A stretch of 64,000 bases of DNA from Campylobacter concisus (GCF_003048875.2 NZ_CP049264.1:930001-994000), one strand, 5' to 3'; numbered from the stretch's first letter, positions 27,065-36,543 are shown. Notes: generated by a model not told the origin, from the letters alone. Program-made: numbers and translations.

Positions 27065-27090
27065 TTTGGCTAAATTTAAATTTAGCCAAA
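27065..27090. terminator. 26-bp perfect palindrome between oorC and the next gene
   Basis: The 26 bases from 27065 to 27090 form a loopless perfect palindrome with arms TTTGGCTAAATTT and AAATTTAGCCAAA, ending 4 bp from the oorC stop. In the oorC direction the stem is followed by ACCTCCC rather than T residues, so it may be a processing or attenuation stem rather than a strong terminator. Confidence 0.45.
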
Positions 27091-27094
27091 TTTT

Positions 27095-27646
27095 CTATTT
27101 TAAAAGCTCTTTTGCGTATTTTAGGCCTAGCTCGTAAGCTTTGGCGTTTGCCTCTTTGACCTTAGCTGGCACGCTTGCTAGCATCTCTTCACGCACTAAA
27201 TTTTCATCCATGCACCTACTCATCGCCACAGCCACACCAAGAGCCACGACGCTTTGAGTGATGACGTTACCGACCTCGTCTTTTGCGATAGAAATGATAG
27301 GGATTTCATAAATTTTCCAGCGCTTTTTGTCCTCGTCGCTTACTTTTACCAAATTTGGCTCGACAACGATCGCACCACCCTCTTTCACGCCACTTTTAAA
27401 GGCGTTGTAGCTTATCTGCGCAGTGGCAAGCATAAAGTCTATCTCGCCCTCGTTTGCATAAGGGTATAAAATTTCTTTCTCGTCAAGTATGATATCGACC
27501 TTCGTTGGGCCGCCACGCACCTGAGATGTGTAGGTAGAGGCCTTGACGCCGTATCCGCCTGCTTTTATCTTGGCAGCTGAGAGGATCTCGCCAGCTAGTA
27601 TGACGCCCTGTCCGCCAACGCCGACAAATCTTAGTTGTGACTTCAT
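27095..27646 (-). CDS. oorC: 2-oxoglutarate:acceptor oxidoreductase, gamma subunit
   Basis: The gamma subunit (183 aa) of the four-subunit 2-oxoglutarate:ferredoxin/flavodoxin oxidoreductase, with the family start LRFVGVGGQGVILAGEIL and STYTSQVRGGPTKVD. The complex converts 2-oxoglutarate and CoA to succinyl-CoA and CO2, replacing the NAD-linked dehydrogenase in epsilonproteobacteria. It is the last oor gene; the start overlaps the oorB stop by 4 nt. Confidence 0.93.
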   Translation of the reverse strand: MKSQLRFVGVGGQGVILAGEILSAAKIKAGGYGVKASTYTSQVRGGPTKVDIILDEKEILYPYANEGEIDFMLATAQISYNAFKSGVKEGGAIVVEPNLVKVSDEDKKRWKIYEIPIISIAKDEVGNVITQSVVALGVAVAMSRCMDENLVREEMLASVPAKVKEANAKAYELGLKYAKELLK

Positions 27647-28488
27647 GCTAGCTCCTCAAAATTTATCGCTTCATTGCTCATAGCAGCCTTTCTTACCTTG
27701 TCGTAAGCCTTGGTGTATTCTATTTTTTCTTCATCTTTATGCAGCACGCCAAGTGGGAAAATGCCCTCTTTTTCCTCGTCACTTAGCATGTCAAATTTAA
27801 CCTTGCTCGTCGTGCGACCCTTTATCCACTCTAAATTTTTCACCGCCTCGCCCATTTTGTTCTTGCGGCCTAAATTTATGTGGCAGTTTGAAAATACATC
27901 AAAAAAGCTGTATCCATCGTGGCTAAAGCCCTCTACAAAGATCTTTGTAAGCTTCTCTGGCTCGATGACGCTACCACGCGCGACAAAGCTAGCGCCTGCG
28001 GCAGTTGCGAGCTTACAGGCATCAAAGCTAGGATCGATGTTGCCGTATTGCGCTGTGACCGTCCACATGCCCTTTGGCGTGGTTGGGCTGGTTTGCGAGT
28101 TTGTTAGCGCGTAGATGAAGTTGTTGATTAGGATGTGATTGAGCCCGATATTTCGGCGGCATCCATGTATCGTGTGGTTGCCTCCGATCGCTAGTCCGTC
28201 GCCGTCGCCAGTTACCACGATGACGTGCTTGTCTGGATTTGCCATCTTTACGCCAGTCGCGTAAGCTACGGCTCTGCCGTGAGTTGTGTGGATGGTGTTG
28301 CAGTCAAGATATCCGCTAAAACGGCCAGAGCAGCCTATGCCTGAGACCACGCAAACGTCGTTCATGTCCCAGCCCATGGTGTCGATAGCGCGTATAAGCG
28401 CCTTTAGTATTACGCCGTCGCCGCAGCCCCAGCACCAAAGAGTAGGCATTTTATCTGTTCGTAAATATTTATCGTAATTAAAAGCCAT
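27643..28488 (-). CDS. oorB: 2-oxoglutarate:acceptor oxidoreductase, beta subunit (TPP-binding)
   Basis: The 281-aa thiamine-diphosphate subunit: WCWGCGDGVILKAL with cluster-type cysteines, GIGCSGRFSGY, THGRAVAYATG and the TPP motif VTGDGDGLAIGGNH. It overlaps oorA by 11 nt and oorC by 4 nt. Its need for thiamine diphosphate links it functionally to the thi genes at 13812-17400. Confidence 0.95.
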   Translation of the reverse strand: MAFNYDKYLRTDKMPTLWCWGCGDGVILKALIRAIDTMGWDMNDVCVVSGIGCSGRFSGYLDCNTIHTTHGRAVAYATGVKMANPDKHVIVVTGDGDGLAIGGNHTIHGCRRNIGLNHILINNFIYALTNSQTSPTTPKGMWTVTAQYGNIDPSFDACKLATAAGASFVARGSVIEPEKLTKIFVEGFSHDGYSFFDVFSNCHINLGRKNKMGEAVKNLEWIKGRTTSKVKFDMLSDEEKEGIFPLGVLHKDEEKIEYTKAYDKVRKAAMSNEAINFEELA

Positions 28489-29608
28489 AAATTTCTCCTA
28501 TCTTCGCCTCGATCTCGCTTGGGCTTATCGGTCTGCCGTTTGCTTTTAGCAGTTTTGCAAAGTCATCTCTTAAGATGATCTTTGAAATTTCGCCACTATA
28601 TTGACCTAAATTTAGCTCGCAGACCAAAATTTTATTAAATTTATCTGATATCTCTTTTAGCTTTTTAGCTGGAGCTGGAAAAAGTGTGAGTGGCTTAAAC
28701 AGCCCTACTTTTAGCCCTTTTTCGCGTAAATTTAATATCGCTTGCTTAGCCGAAAGCGCCACGCTACCAAAAGCGATGATGCAAATTTCAGCGTCATCAA
28801 GCATAAACTCTTCAAATTTCTCGCACTCATCAGTGTGTAAATTTATCTTGTTAAACAGCCTATTCATCGAGTATTCAACGATCTTGCCATCTTCTGTTGG
28901 AAAGCCAGTAGCGCCGTGATGAAGCCCAGTTATGTGGTAGTGATAGCCTTTAAAGAAAGGATTTAGCGTGGCTGGCTCGTCTGGTGCTGCCTCATATGGT
29001 TTATACTCTTTTGGCTCGCCACTAAATTCTCTTCTTTTATAAATTTCTAGCTCGCTGATTTCTGGCAAACTAACCCTTGCTTGCATGTGGCCTATCGTCT
29101 CATCAAGTAGCAGCATAACTGGCGTCATAAACCTAGCTGCGAGATTAAATGCACGAACCGTCTGCGTATAGCACTCCTCTAGGCTGCTAGGCGCTAGCAC
29201 TATCATATTTACATCGCCATGAGTTGGGTTTTTAGCCTGCAAGATATCGCCTTGTGCGACGCGGGTAGGCAGACCAGTTGATGGGCCACCGCGCATGACA
29301 TTTACGATGACAAGTGGTATCTCAGCGATAAAGCCAAGGCCTATTTGCTCAGCCTTTAGTGAAATTCCAGGTCCAGAGCTAGCAGTCATCGCTTTAGCAC
29401 CGCTCGCACTTGCGCCAAGTGCTACGGAAATGCCAGCTATCTCATCTTCCATCTGTATAAAAGTGCCGCCATGTTTTGGCAAAAGCACGCTTAGCTCGTG
29501 GGCGATCTCACTACTTGGAGTGATAGGATATCCGCCAAAGAAGTTACAGCCACACTCGACCGCAGCCATTGCTACTAGGGCATTTCCAGTTGATACTACC
29601 TCTCTCAT
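28478..29608 (-). CDS. oorA: 2-oxoglutarate:acceptor oxidoreductase, alpha subunit
   Basis: The 376-aa alpha subunit with GYPITPSSEIAHEL, MEDEIAGISVALGAS and TASSGPGISLKAEQIG, which mark the pyrimidine-binding domain of 2-oxoacid oxidoreductases, and a C-terminal domain with CELNLGQYSGE. The IxPITPSS form with the 2-oxoglutarate type arrangement, plus the separate small OorD and context with icd, support KGOR rather than pyruvate oxidoreductase. Confidence 0.94.
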   Translation of the reverse strand: MREVVSTGNALVAMAAVECGCNFFGGYPITPSSEIAHELSVLLPKHGGTFIQMEDEIAGISVALGASASGAKAMTASSGPGISLKAEQIGLGFIAEIPLVIVNVMRGGPSTGLPTRVAQGDILQAKNPTHGDVNMIVLAPSSLEECYTQTVRAFNLAARFMTPVMLLLDETIGHMQARVSLPEISELEIYKRREFSGEPKEYKPYEAAPDEPATLNPFFKGYHYHITGLHHGATGFPTEDGKIVEYSMNRLFNKINLHTDECEKFEEFMLDDAEICIIAFGSVALSAKQAILNLREKGLKVGLFKPLTLFPAPAKKLKEISDKFNKILVCELNLGQYSGEISKIILRDDFAKLLKANGRPISPSEIEAKIGEIYGF

Positions 29609-29916
29609 GCGCTCTCTCCAAGTTTTGCAAATTTATTTGCCTTTACGGCTGCAGCTCGCTCTTTACTTTCAGGCGTTAGCTTTGCAAATTTAAAGCCTTT
29701 ATCAGCCACATAAATGGCAAAATCAGGGCAGTGAAGCTCGCAGTCACGGCATCCTATGCATGAGTCAGCATAGACCACCTCTATCATCTTGCCAAGCACC
29801 GCCTTTGGCTCAAGCCTCATACCTAGCACGCCTGCTGGGCAGTAGCTCACGCAGACATCACAGGCCTTACACCTGCTCTCATCGACCCAAACTGGGACAT
29901 TTTCTTTTACGATCAT
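29605..29916 (-). CDS. oorD: 2-oxoglutarate:acceptor oxidoreductase, delta subunit (ferredoxin-like)
   Basis: A 103-aa ferredoxin-like subunit with two [4Fe-4S] motifs: CKACDVCVSYCPAG and CIGCRDCELHCPDF. It passes electrons from the TPP subunit to the external acceptor. It overlaps oorA by 4 nt and starts 8 nt after mdh, so icd-mdh-oorDABC reads as one operon. Confidence 0.94.
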   Translation of the reverse strand: MIVKENVPVWVDESRCKACDVCVSYCPAGVLGMRLEPKAVLGKMIEVVYADSCIGCRDCELHCPDFAIYVADKGFKFAKLTPESKERAAAVKANKFAKLGESA

Positions 29917-29924
29917 ATATCTTC

Positions 29925-30818
29925 CTACTCTAAGTTTTCTTTTAAAAATTTGATATTTTTTCTAATCTCAGCTTCGCTTTTGTTTAGCTGCTCTTGCTCG
30001 TTTTCGTCTAAATTTAGCTCTAAAATTTCTTTTAAGCCATCGCGCCCAAGCCTTACTAGCCTGCCGCAACTTAGCTCATCATCTATTAGCACGCTAGCGC
30101 TTATTATCTCGTCGCTCTTACCAACGATCATCTCGCACATCTTCACAGCAGCAGCCGCTGGTGCGTAGTAAGCTGAAGTGCCAAGCAGTTTAACGATCTT
30201 TGCACCGCCAGTGCTTGTCTCTTTTTTGAGCACTTTTAGCTCATTTTCATTTAAATTTTCGCTTATGTTGCTAGCTGATACGATCATCTCGTCATTGTGA
30301 GCGCCGACGATCTTTGCTCTTAGCTTGCTAGGGTCCTTATCTTTTAAAAGCGCTAGCTCATATCTGCACCTTGCGCTATCTAGCTCGCCAGCCATGCCGA
30401 TCACTTTGTTTTTGCTAAAACCGCTAAATTTATGAGCCGTCCAGACCATCACATCAAGCGGATTTGTGACGACTATTATCACTGCGTTTTTGGCAAATTC
30501 AGCTATCTTTTGCGCAGTTTGCTTTACGACAACGGCGTTTTTAAGTAGAAGATCTTCTCTTGTTTGACCCTCTTTTCTTGGGCTTCCAGCTGTGACTATG
30601 ACGATGTCACTGCCTTCAATTAGCACAAAATCATCGCCACCACAAACGCTAGTTTTAGCGTTAAAGACGCAGCTTGACTGCGCTAGGTCGATCGCTTTTG
30701 CGCGCGCCACGTCGCCAAATATATCTACAAGCGCGATCTCATCGCAAAGCTCTCTCATGCAAAGCGCATAAGCTATGCTAGCACCGACGTTTCCAGCTCC
30801 AACTACACTTATTTTCAT
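29925..30818 (-). CDS. mdh: Malate dehydrogenase
   Basis: A 297-aa NAD-dependent dehydrogenase of the LDH/MDH family that interconverts malate and oxaloacetate. The Rossmann loop GAGNVGASIAYAL is at the N terminus. The substrate loop AGSPRKEGQTREDLL has Arg at the specificity position where lactate dehydrogenase has Gln, supporting malate. The active His lies in VGAHNDEM. It follows icd by 3 nt and precedes oorD by 8 nt. Confidence 0.93.
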   Translation of the reverse strand: MKISVVGAGNVGASIAYALCMRELCDEIALVDIFGDVARAKAIDLAQSSCVFNAKTSVCGGDDFVLIEGSDIVIVTAGSPRKEGQTREDLLLKNAVVVKQTAQKIAEFAKNAVIIVVTNPLDVMVWTAHKFSGFSKNKVIGMAGELDSARCRYELALLKDKDPSKLRAKIVGAHNDEMIVSASNISENLNENELKVLKKETSTGGAKIVKLLGTSAYYAPAAAAVKMCEMIVGKSDEIISASVLIDDELSCGRLVRLGRDGLKEILELNLDENEQEQLNKSEAEIRKNIKFLKENLE

Positions 30819-30821
30819 CTC

Positions 30822-32996
30822 TTATCCTATTATTTGATTTAAAATTTCACTTGGTCTCATGACCTCATTAGCTCTTGCTTCATCTAGCAGGTAGTATCCC
30901 CCAAATTCCACGCTTGCACCATCTTTTTCTCTGATCTGCTTTAGAATTTCGCTCTCATTTTTCTCTAGCTCGTCTGCTAAATTTTCAAAAATTTTACTTA
31001 AAATCCCGCCACTTTTTGCCATCTCTCTTGCCCAAAAAAGTGCCAAATAAAAGTGCGACTCTCTAGTATCAAGAGTGGCATTTGGAGTTTTATTTTCGTC
31101 CAAATAGCTAGCAACAGCTCTATTTAGCGCGTCACTTAGCTCTTTTGCCTCTTTTTTTTGCCTAAAAAACGCTAAATGTTCAAGCGAAGCACTAAGCGCC
31201 AAAAACTCGCCTAAGCTATCCCAAAGCAGGTGATTTCTCTCTTTTAGCTCTTTTACAAGCGTCGGAGCCGTTCCGCCAGCTCCTGTCTCAAACATCGCTC
31301 CACCAGCGAGTAGTGGCACAACTGAGAGCATTTTTGAGCTGCCACCTAGCTCAAATATCGGGAAAAGATCGGTTAGATAGTCTCTTAAAACGTTGCCAGT
31401 GACGCCTATGACGTCTTTGCCAGCTCTTATTGCTTCAAGCGATCTTATAGTCGCTTGCTCGTAGTTTAAAATTTCAAATTTCACGCCAGCACTAGTAAAA
31501 TTATCTCTAAATTTTTCAAATTTAGCTATCAAATTTCTATCGTGAGCGCGGCTGCTATCTAGCCAAAATATAAGCTCATCTTTTGAAATTTCGCCTCTTT
31601 TTAAAGCAAGCTCAAACCACGCATTTATCGCGTCTTCTTTGGCCTGCGTCATCCGAAAAATGTCGCCACTTTTAACGCTAAATTTAAAGACACTCTCGCC
31701 AGCTTCGTTACAAACAACAAATTCTCCGTCCTCTTTTGCGATAAAAGTCTTATCGTGACTGCCGTACTCCTCGGCCTTTTTAGCCATTAGCCCCACGTTT
31801 GCCACGCTGCCAATGTTGCTCACATCAAGCGCACCATGCTCTTTAAAGTCCGCCACGCAGGCCTCATAAACTCTAGCATAAGTCCTATCTGGGATCATGC
31901 AAAGTGAGAAATTTAGCTCGCCGTCCTTATCTTTTACCTTGCCAGAGTTTCTAATTAGCGCAGGCACGGAGGCGTCGATGATGACGTCATTTGGCACGTC
32001 AAAGTTGCTGGCACTTTCATTTAGTGCCCAAATTTTTGCCTTTTTGCTCAAAATTTCATCAAATTTAGCCAAAATTTCATCTTTATTTTTAAGCTGAGAA
32101 ATTTTAGAAAACATATCTTTTAAGCCGTTTTTTGCCTCAACGCCGTGAGCCTTAAACTCCTCACCAAATAACTCAAAAACCTCTTTAAAATAGCTCTTTA
32201 TCGCATGCGCAAAGATGACTGGGTCGCTAACCTTCATCATCGTGCATTTTAGATGAAGGCTAAGGGTTAAATTTTCTTTTAGCGCAGTCTCAAAACAGCT
32301 TTCATAAAATTTATCTAGCTCATCTGAGCTTAAAAAGGTAGCATCCACGATCTCGCCACTTTGAACGGCAAGCTCTTTTAAAAGCTCCTTTTTGCCATCT
32401 AAACTTATAAAATTTATATAAAATTTCTCATCTTTGCTAGCGATGATTGAGCGCTCATTTTCGTAAAAATCGCCCTTTTGCATGTAGCAAATTTTAGTTT
32501 TATTTGCCTTGTCCCAGCTGCCGTTGCTATGTGGGTGCTTTTTGGCAAATTCTTTAACCGGTGGCAAAACTCTTCTGTCTGAGTTTCCTTGTCTTAGCAC
32601 CGGATTAACAGCGCTACCAAGCACTTTTGCATATTTTTTAGCGACCTCTTCGTCGTAGTCTGTGATGATCTCATCTGGATAAAATGGCACGTTTATGCCC
32701 TTGCTTCTAAGCTCCTCAATAGCAGCTTTTAGCTGAACGAGCGTGGCTGAGATGTTTGGCAGTTTTATGATATTTGCCTCTTTGTGCGCGGTTAGCTCGC
32801 CCAAAAGCTCTAGCTCGTCAGCCTTGTTTAGCCCAAGCTCTTTGCTAAAAAGAGATAAAATTCGCCCAGCTAGGCTTATGTCAGCCCTAGTTATGCTAAT
32901 GCCAGCGCGTGATAAAAAACTCTTAACGATAGGAAAGAGAGAGTAGCTTGCAAATAGCGGTGCTTCGTCGGTTTTTGTCCAGATAATGTCACTCAT
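30822..32996 (-). CDS. icd: Isocitrate dehydrogenase, monomeric NADP-type
   Basis: A 724-aa protein, the size of the monomeric ~80 kDa NADP-dependent isocitrate dehydrogenase, which is unrelated in length to the ~410-aa dimeric enzyme. Recognisable segments are MSDIIWTKTDEAP, LRQGNSDRRVLPPVK, ASVPALIRNSGK, IPDRTYARVYEACV, GNVLRDYLTDLFP and MFETGAGGTAPTLVKE. It makes 2-oxoglutarate, the substrate of the downstream Oor complex. It is the first gene of the operon. Confidence 0.95.
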   Translation of the reverse strand: MSDIIWTKTDEAPLFASYSLFPIVKSFLSRAGISITRADISLAGRILSLFSKELGLNKADELELLGELTAHKEANIIKLPNISATLVQLKAAIEELRSKGINVPFYPDEIITDYDEEVAKKYAKVLGSAVNPVLRQGNSDRRVLPPVKEFAKKHPHSNGSWDKANKTKICYMQKGDFYENERSIIASKDEKFYINFISLDGKKELLKELAVQSGEIVDATFLSSDELDKFYESCFETALKENLTLSLHLKCTMMKVSDPVIFAHAIKSYFKEVFELFGEEFKAHGVEAKNGLKDMFSKISQLKNKDEILAKFDEILSKKAKIWALNESASNFDVPNDVIIDASVPALIRNSGKVKDKDGELNFSLCMIPDRTYARVYEACVADFKEHGALDVSNIGSVANVGLMAKKAEEYGSHDKTFIAKEDGEFVVCNEAGESVFKFSVKSGDIFRMTQAKEDAINAWFELALKRGEISKDELIFWLDSSRAHDRNLIAKFEKFRDNFTSAGVKFEILNYEQATIRSLEAIRAGKDVIGVTGNVLRDYLTDLFPIFELGGSSKMLSVVPLLAGGAMFETGAGGTAPTLVKELKERNHLLWDSLGEFLALSASLEHLAFFRQKKEAKELSDALNRAVASYLDENKTPNATLDTRESHFYLALFWAREMAKSGGILSKIFENLADELEKNESEILKQIREKDGASVEFGGYYLLDEARANEVMRPSEILNQIIG

Positions 32997-33059
32997 TTTA
33001 GCCCTTTTGTTTTTTTGAAATTTATCACGTTTTTTATTAAAGCTAGTTGTATTTTAGCC

Positions 33060-34004
33060 CTATTTTGCGATATTTTGATTGTGCTCGCTTAAGGTTTTTG
33101 AAAAAATGTGTTTTTTTGCCTTTTTATCAAGCACAAAGTATAGATAATCGCTCTTTGCAGGGTTTATCGCCGCTTTTATCGCACTTATAGAGACACAGCA
33201 GACTGGACTTGGCGGTATGCCGTCGTTTAGATAGGTGTTAAACTCGCTCATATCGCTTCTTATACGCTCAGCCGTGATCACATCGTGCGAGTAGATGCCA
33301 TAATTTAGCGTGCCATCCATCTGCAGTCTCATGCCCTTATCTAGGCGGTTGTAGATGACTGAGGCGACAAGTGGCATCTCAGCGTCGTTTGCGGCCTCTT
33401 TTTGGATGATTGAAGCGATGGTTAAAATTTTAAACCACTTTTTCTCGTTGTATTCGCCAAAAATTTTCCTACTGATCTCGCTTTGCGCCTTTTTAGATGA
33501 ATTTACGAGGTAATAAGCTAGGTGCCTTTCGCTGATGCCAACTGGAATTTTATAAGTATTTGGCATTAAAAAGCCATCGCTCGCTGGCGCAAGGGCGTTA
33601 TACTCGCTATTTAGTTTAGCTCCGTCAAGTCCAAGCTGGGCAGCGATTTGATTTAAAAAAACGATCGTCGTTTCACCAGGTATGAGCGTGATCTCGGTCA
33701 TCGCAGCCTTTGCTTTGGCAAGTCTCTTTAAAAAATCAATCCTTGAAATTTTATCTTTGCCTATCTCGATCCAGCCAGACTGAGGCGAGCCGATGAAGCG
33801 CATGGCATACTTGTCGATCGCACTTAAGTTAAAGTTGCGATTAGCTAAATAAGATATAATCTCGCCCACACTTCCCTTTGGCACAAAGACGACTTTGCTC
33901 GTGTTTATGGGGCGTGCCAAATATACAAAAAGACTTAGGACGACGATGAGTACGATATCAAAGAAAATATCTAGGTATGGCTTTTTTATAAAATTTTTTA
34001 TCAT
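33060..34004 (-). CDS. mltG: Endolytic peptidoglycan transglycosylase MltG
   Basis: MltG cuts nascent glycan strands in the periplasm and helps set strand length. The protein has one N-terminal membrane anchor (IFFDIVLIVVLSLFVYL), then the YceG-like domain with DGFLMPNTYKIP, the catalytic Glu in IASIIQKEA, ASVIYNRLDKGMRLQMDGT and YNTYLN-like EFNTYLNDGIPPSPVCCVS. I prefer ATG 34004 (MIKNFIKKPYLD); a start 13 codons earlier exists. Either start overlaps the 5' end of the divergent AsmA-like gene. Confidence 0.92.
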   Translation of the reverse strand: MIKNFIKKPYLDIFFDIVLIVVLSLFVYLARPINTSKVVFVPKGSVGEIISYLANRNFNLSAIDKYAMRFIGSPQSGWIEIGKDKISRIDFLKRLAKAKAAMTEITLIPGETTIVFLNQIAAQLGLDGAKLNSEYNALAPASDGFLMPNTYKIPVGISERHLAYYLVNSSKKAQSEISRKIFGEYNEKKWFKILTIASIIQKEAANDAEMPLVASVIYNRLDKGMRLQMDGTLNYGIYSHDVITAERIRSDMSEFNTYLNDGIPPSPVCCVSISAIKAAINPAKSDYLYFVLDKKAKKHIFSKTLSEHNQNIAK

Positions 34005-36543
34005 CTTGATTCTTTCGCTTCTTTTGCTTTTAAAATACGGCATAAAAATTAACGATTTCGAGTTTTACGGCGTAAAATTGGAGCAATTATATATAAAGTT
34101 AGATAAAAAAATAATTGTAAGAGCAAAGCAGATCAAGCTACCAAGCTTCAAAAAAGACATGGCGCAAAAAAGTAGCGATGAGAGACTTTTAAACCTTAGT
34201 CAGGGCGTTGATTATCTTGATACATTTTTTCAAGAAATTTTGCTTGAGAGTGTGCAAATAGGCAATGATTTCAAGATCAAAATTTTATTTTTAGATGATA
34301 TATTTTTCGTTGATAGCCCTTATCTAAACATCGATATCAAATTTCAAAAAGAGCAGCAAGATGGCATAGATCGCTTCATAGTAAAAAATTTAAGTCTTAA
34401 AGATTTTAACGTAAGCATCAGCGGCGAGGGCAGTGCAAATTTTGACAAGGATGACTATAAATTTGATGGAAATTTCACCTCGCACGAGCTAAATGGCAAG
34501 CTTAGCTTTGCCTTAAAAGATACGCTTTTAACCTACAAGGCCTATGACGTAAATGCTGGCAGCATCAAGGACTTCATCGCTGAGCTTGATAGCCGCATAC
34601 ACCTAAACAGCGAGGTTAAAAACTGGATATATGGCTACATCGTGGCTGATGACTATCATCTAAATGAGATAAACGGCAAGGCTGACCTTAAAAAGAATGA
34701 TCTTTTCTTAAACGAGCTAAACGCGACTGCAAATGCCAAAAATTTACTTGTTAAATTTGATAAAGGCTTGCCAGCTGTAAATGTCGCTGAGGCAAACATC
34801 ACGCTTAATAACTCGAAGCTTAAATTTGACCTTACAGCGCCTGTTTATAAGGGCAAAAATCTTGATGGCTCAAACGTCGCGATAAACAACATCTTTGATG
34901 AAAAAAGTGCAAATTTAGAGCTTTTTATAAAGACAAATTCTATTTACGATGAGGCGATAAATGAGATACTAAGAGCTTATAAGATCAACGTGCCAGTTAG
35001 GCAGCTAAGCGGCAAAATGGATGCTAGCTTAAAAATTTTGATAAAGCTTGACGAAAAAAGCTTAGAAAATTTTGATGAAAAAAGCGTCATCGCAAATGGC
35101 GATTTTAAGATAAGTGATGCGGTTTTAGATATCGCTGGGAGTAAATTTAACGCTAAAAGTGCCCTTGTAAAGCTTGTAAATACTTCTACGCTAAACATCG
35201 ATGCAAGCGGCTTTGGGCTTGATTTTTTCAGAGCAAATGCAAAAGCAGATATAAATTTACAAAAAAGCACCGGTGAGATAAAAGGCGTCATAGAAAGCTT
35301 TGATCTAAAAGAGAAAAATGATGAAATTTTAGCCTTTAAAAATGAGCCATTTACAGCACTTCTTGACTTTAGTAAGCCAAGTGAGACCACGCTTAGCATT
35401 GAGCCTTTTGGACTAAATTTAAGCTTTGGCGATGAGAGCATGATAGCTACAAAAAACAGCAACTTCATCATGCAAAACTCCCCACTTTTAAAGCAAAATG
35501 GCGTGCTTGGCTTTGATGATGTGAGCATAAAGAGCAAGGACTTTGTTAATCTTGAAATTTTGGCAAAAGGGCTTAAATTTGACATGCCGTTTTTGGATAA
35601 AAATGGCTCAAAATATGATAGTGACGACTTTTTGATCACGGTCTCAAAGGCTGGCGTAAAGGTGCAAAGTGCGAGCAAAAAACTCTCTTTAAATATCGCC
35701 GAAAAAGGCATAGAAGCTAAGAGCAACGACCTAAATTTGCTTGTGCTTGATGACAACAGCACAAAAGAGCAAAGCACGCCACTTGAGCTCTTTGCAAAAA
35801 ATGGCGACATCATCTTAAAGGACTTAAACAAAACCTTGCCATTTACCAGCTTTAGCGCCGAGAAAAAAGGCAAAAGCACCTCGCTAAATGGGCTAGCAAA
35901 GCAAGGCAGAGTTGGATATTTTAGCGATGAGAAAAGCATAAATTTAGACGCAACTGATATAAGCGGTGAGTTTATCAATGGTCTTTTAGGCACCAAGAGC
36001 TTTGAGGGCGGTAAATTTCGCCTAAAAATGCTTGGGGAGAGCTCTAAAAATTTCAAGGCTGAGGTGAGATTTTTTGGCACGTATCTAAAAGACTACATCT
36101 TTTATCAAAGGCTTTTAAGCTTTTTAAACTCGGTGCCGTCGCTTCTTAGCTTTAAAACGCCTGACTTTAATGACAAAGGTTTTACTGTAAAAAACGGCAA
36201 AATTTTACTTACTAGAAAGGGCGACTTGATCGAGTTTTTAGCGATTGAGATGATAGGCACGAGCGCAGATATCGGCGGACGTGGTACGATCGATCTAAAG
36301 AGCAAAAAGATAAACATCGACCTTGAGCTAAAGATACTAAAAGACGCAAGCGGCATCATCGACAAGATCCCACTTATCAACCAAATCATCCTTGGTAAAG
36401 ACCGCTCGCTCTCAACCGTCATCGCTATACGTGGCACGACTGAAAAGCCCGAGTACTCGACGCAGATATTGCAAGACGCCCTGCTCTCGCCACTAAAGAT
36501 AATAAGAAACGTTCTGCAGGCTCCGTTTTTGATATTTGAGTAA
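33946..36543 (+). CDS. Large AsmA/DUF3971-like membrane-anchored protein
   Basis: An ~865-aa protein with one N-terminal membrane helix (GFFIKFFIILILSLLLLL) and a long periplasmic part built from beta-rich stretches. The C-terminal region (SFLNSVPSLLSFKTPDFNDKG, GRGTIDLKSKKINIDLELK, PLINQIILGKDRSLSTV) matches the AsmA/YhdP C-terminal pattern. AsmA-like and YhdP proteins are thought to bridge inner and outer membrane for phospholipid transport. I choose ATG 33946, with AGGA 5-8 nt upstream; it lies inside the mltG coding sequence on the other strand. No operon partner follows. Confidence 0.8.
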   Translation: MSTISKKISRYGFFIKFFIILILSLLLLLKYGIKINDFEFYGVKLEQLYIKLDKKIIVRAKQIKLPSFKKDMAQKSSDERLLNLSQGVDYLDTFFQEILLESVQIGNDFKIKILFLDDIFFVDSPYLNIDIKFQKEQQDGIDRFIVKNLSLKDFNVSISGEGSANFDKDDYKFDGNFTSHELNGKLSFALKDTLLTYKAYDVNAGSIKDFIAELDSRIHLNSEVKNWIYGYIVADDYHLNEINGKADLKKNDLFLNELNATANAKNLLVKFDKGLPAVNVAEANITLNNSKLKFDLTAPVYKGKNLDGSNVAINNIFDEKSANLELFIKTNSIYDEAINEILRAYKINVPVRQLSGKMDASLKILIKLDEKSLENFDEKSVIANGDFKISDAVLDIAGSKFNAKSALVKLVNTSTLNIDASGFGLDFFRANAKADINLQKSTGEIKGVIESFDLKEKNDEILAFKNEPFTALLDFSKPSETTLSIEPFGLNLSFGDESMIATKNSNFIMQNSPLLKQNGVLGFDDVSIKSKDFVNLEILAKGLKFDMPFLDKNGSKYDSDDFLITVSKAGVKVQSASKKLSLNIAEKGIEAKSNDLNLLVLDDNSTKEQSTPLELFAKNGDIILKDLNKTLPFTSFSAEKKGKSTSLNGLAKQGRVGYFSDEKSINLDATDISGEFINGLLGTKSFEGGKFRLKMLGESSKNFKAEVRFFGTYLKDYIFYQRLLSFLNSVPSLLSFKTPDFNDKGFTVKNGKILLTRKGDLIEFLAIEMIGTSADIGGRGTIDLKSKKINIDLELKILKDASGIIDKIPLINQIILGKDRSLSTVIAIRGTTEKPEYSTQILQDALLSPLKIIRNVLQAPFLIFE

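Noticed and set aside
34977-36080. Long minus-strand open frame of 367 codons
   Set aside because: It lies wholly inside the AsmA-like gene on the other strand, is Ser/Leu/Phe-rich as expected from reverse reading, and has no domain signature.
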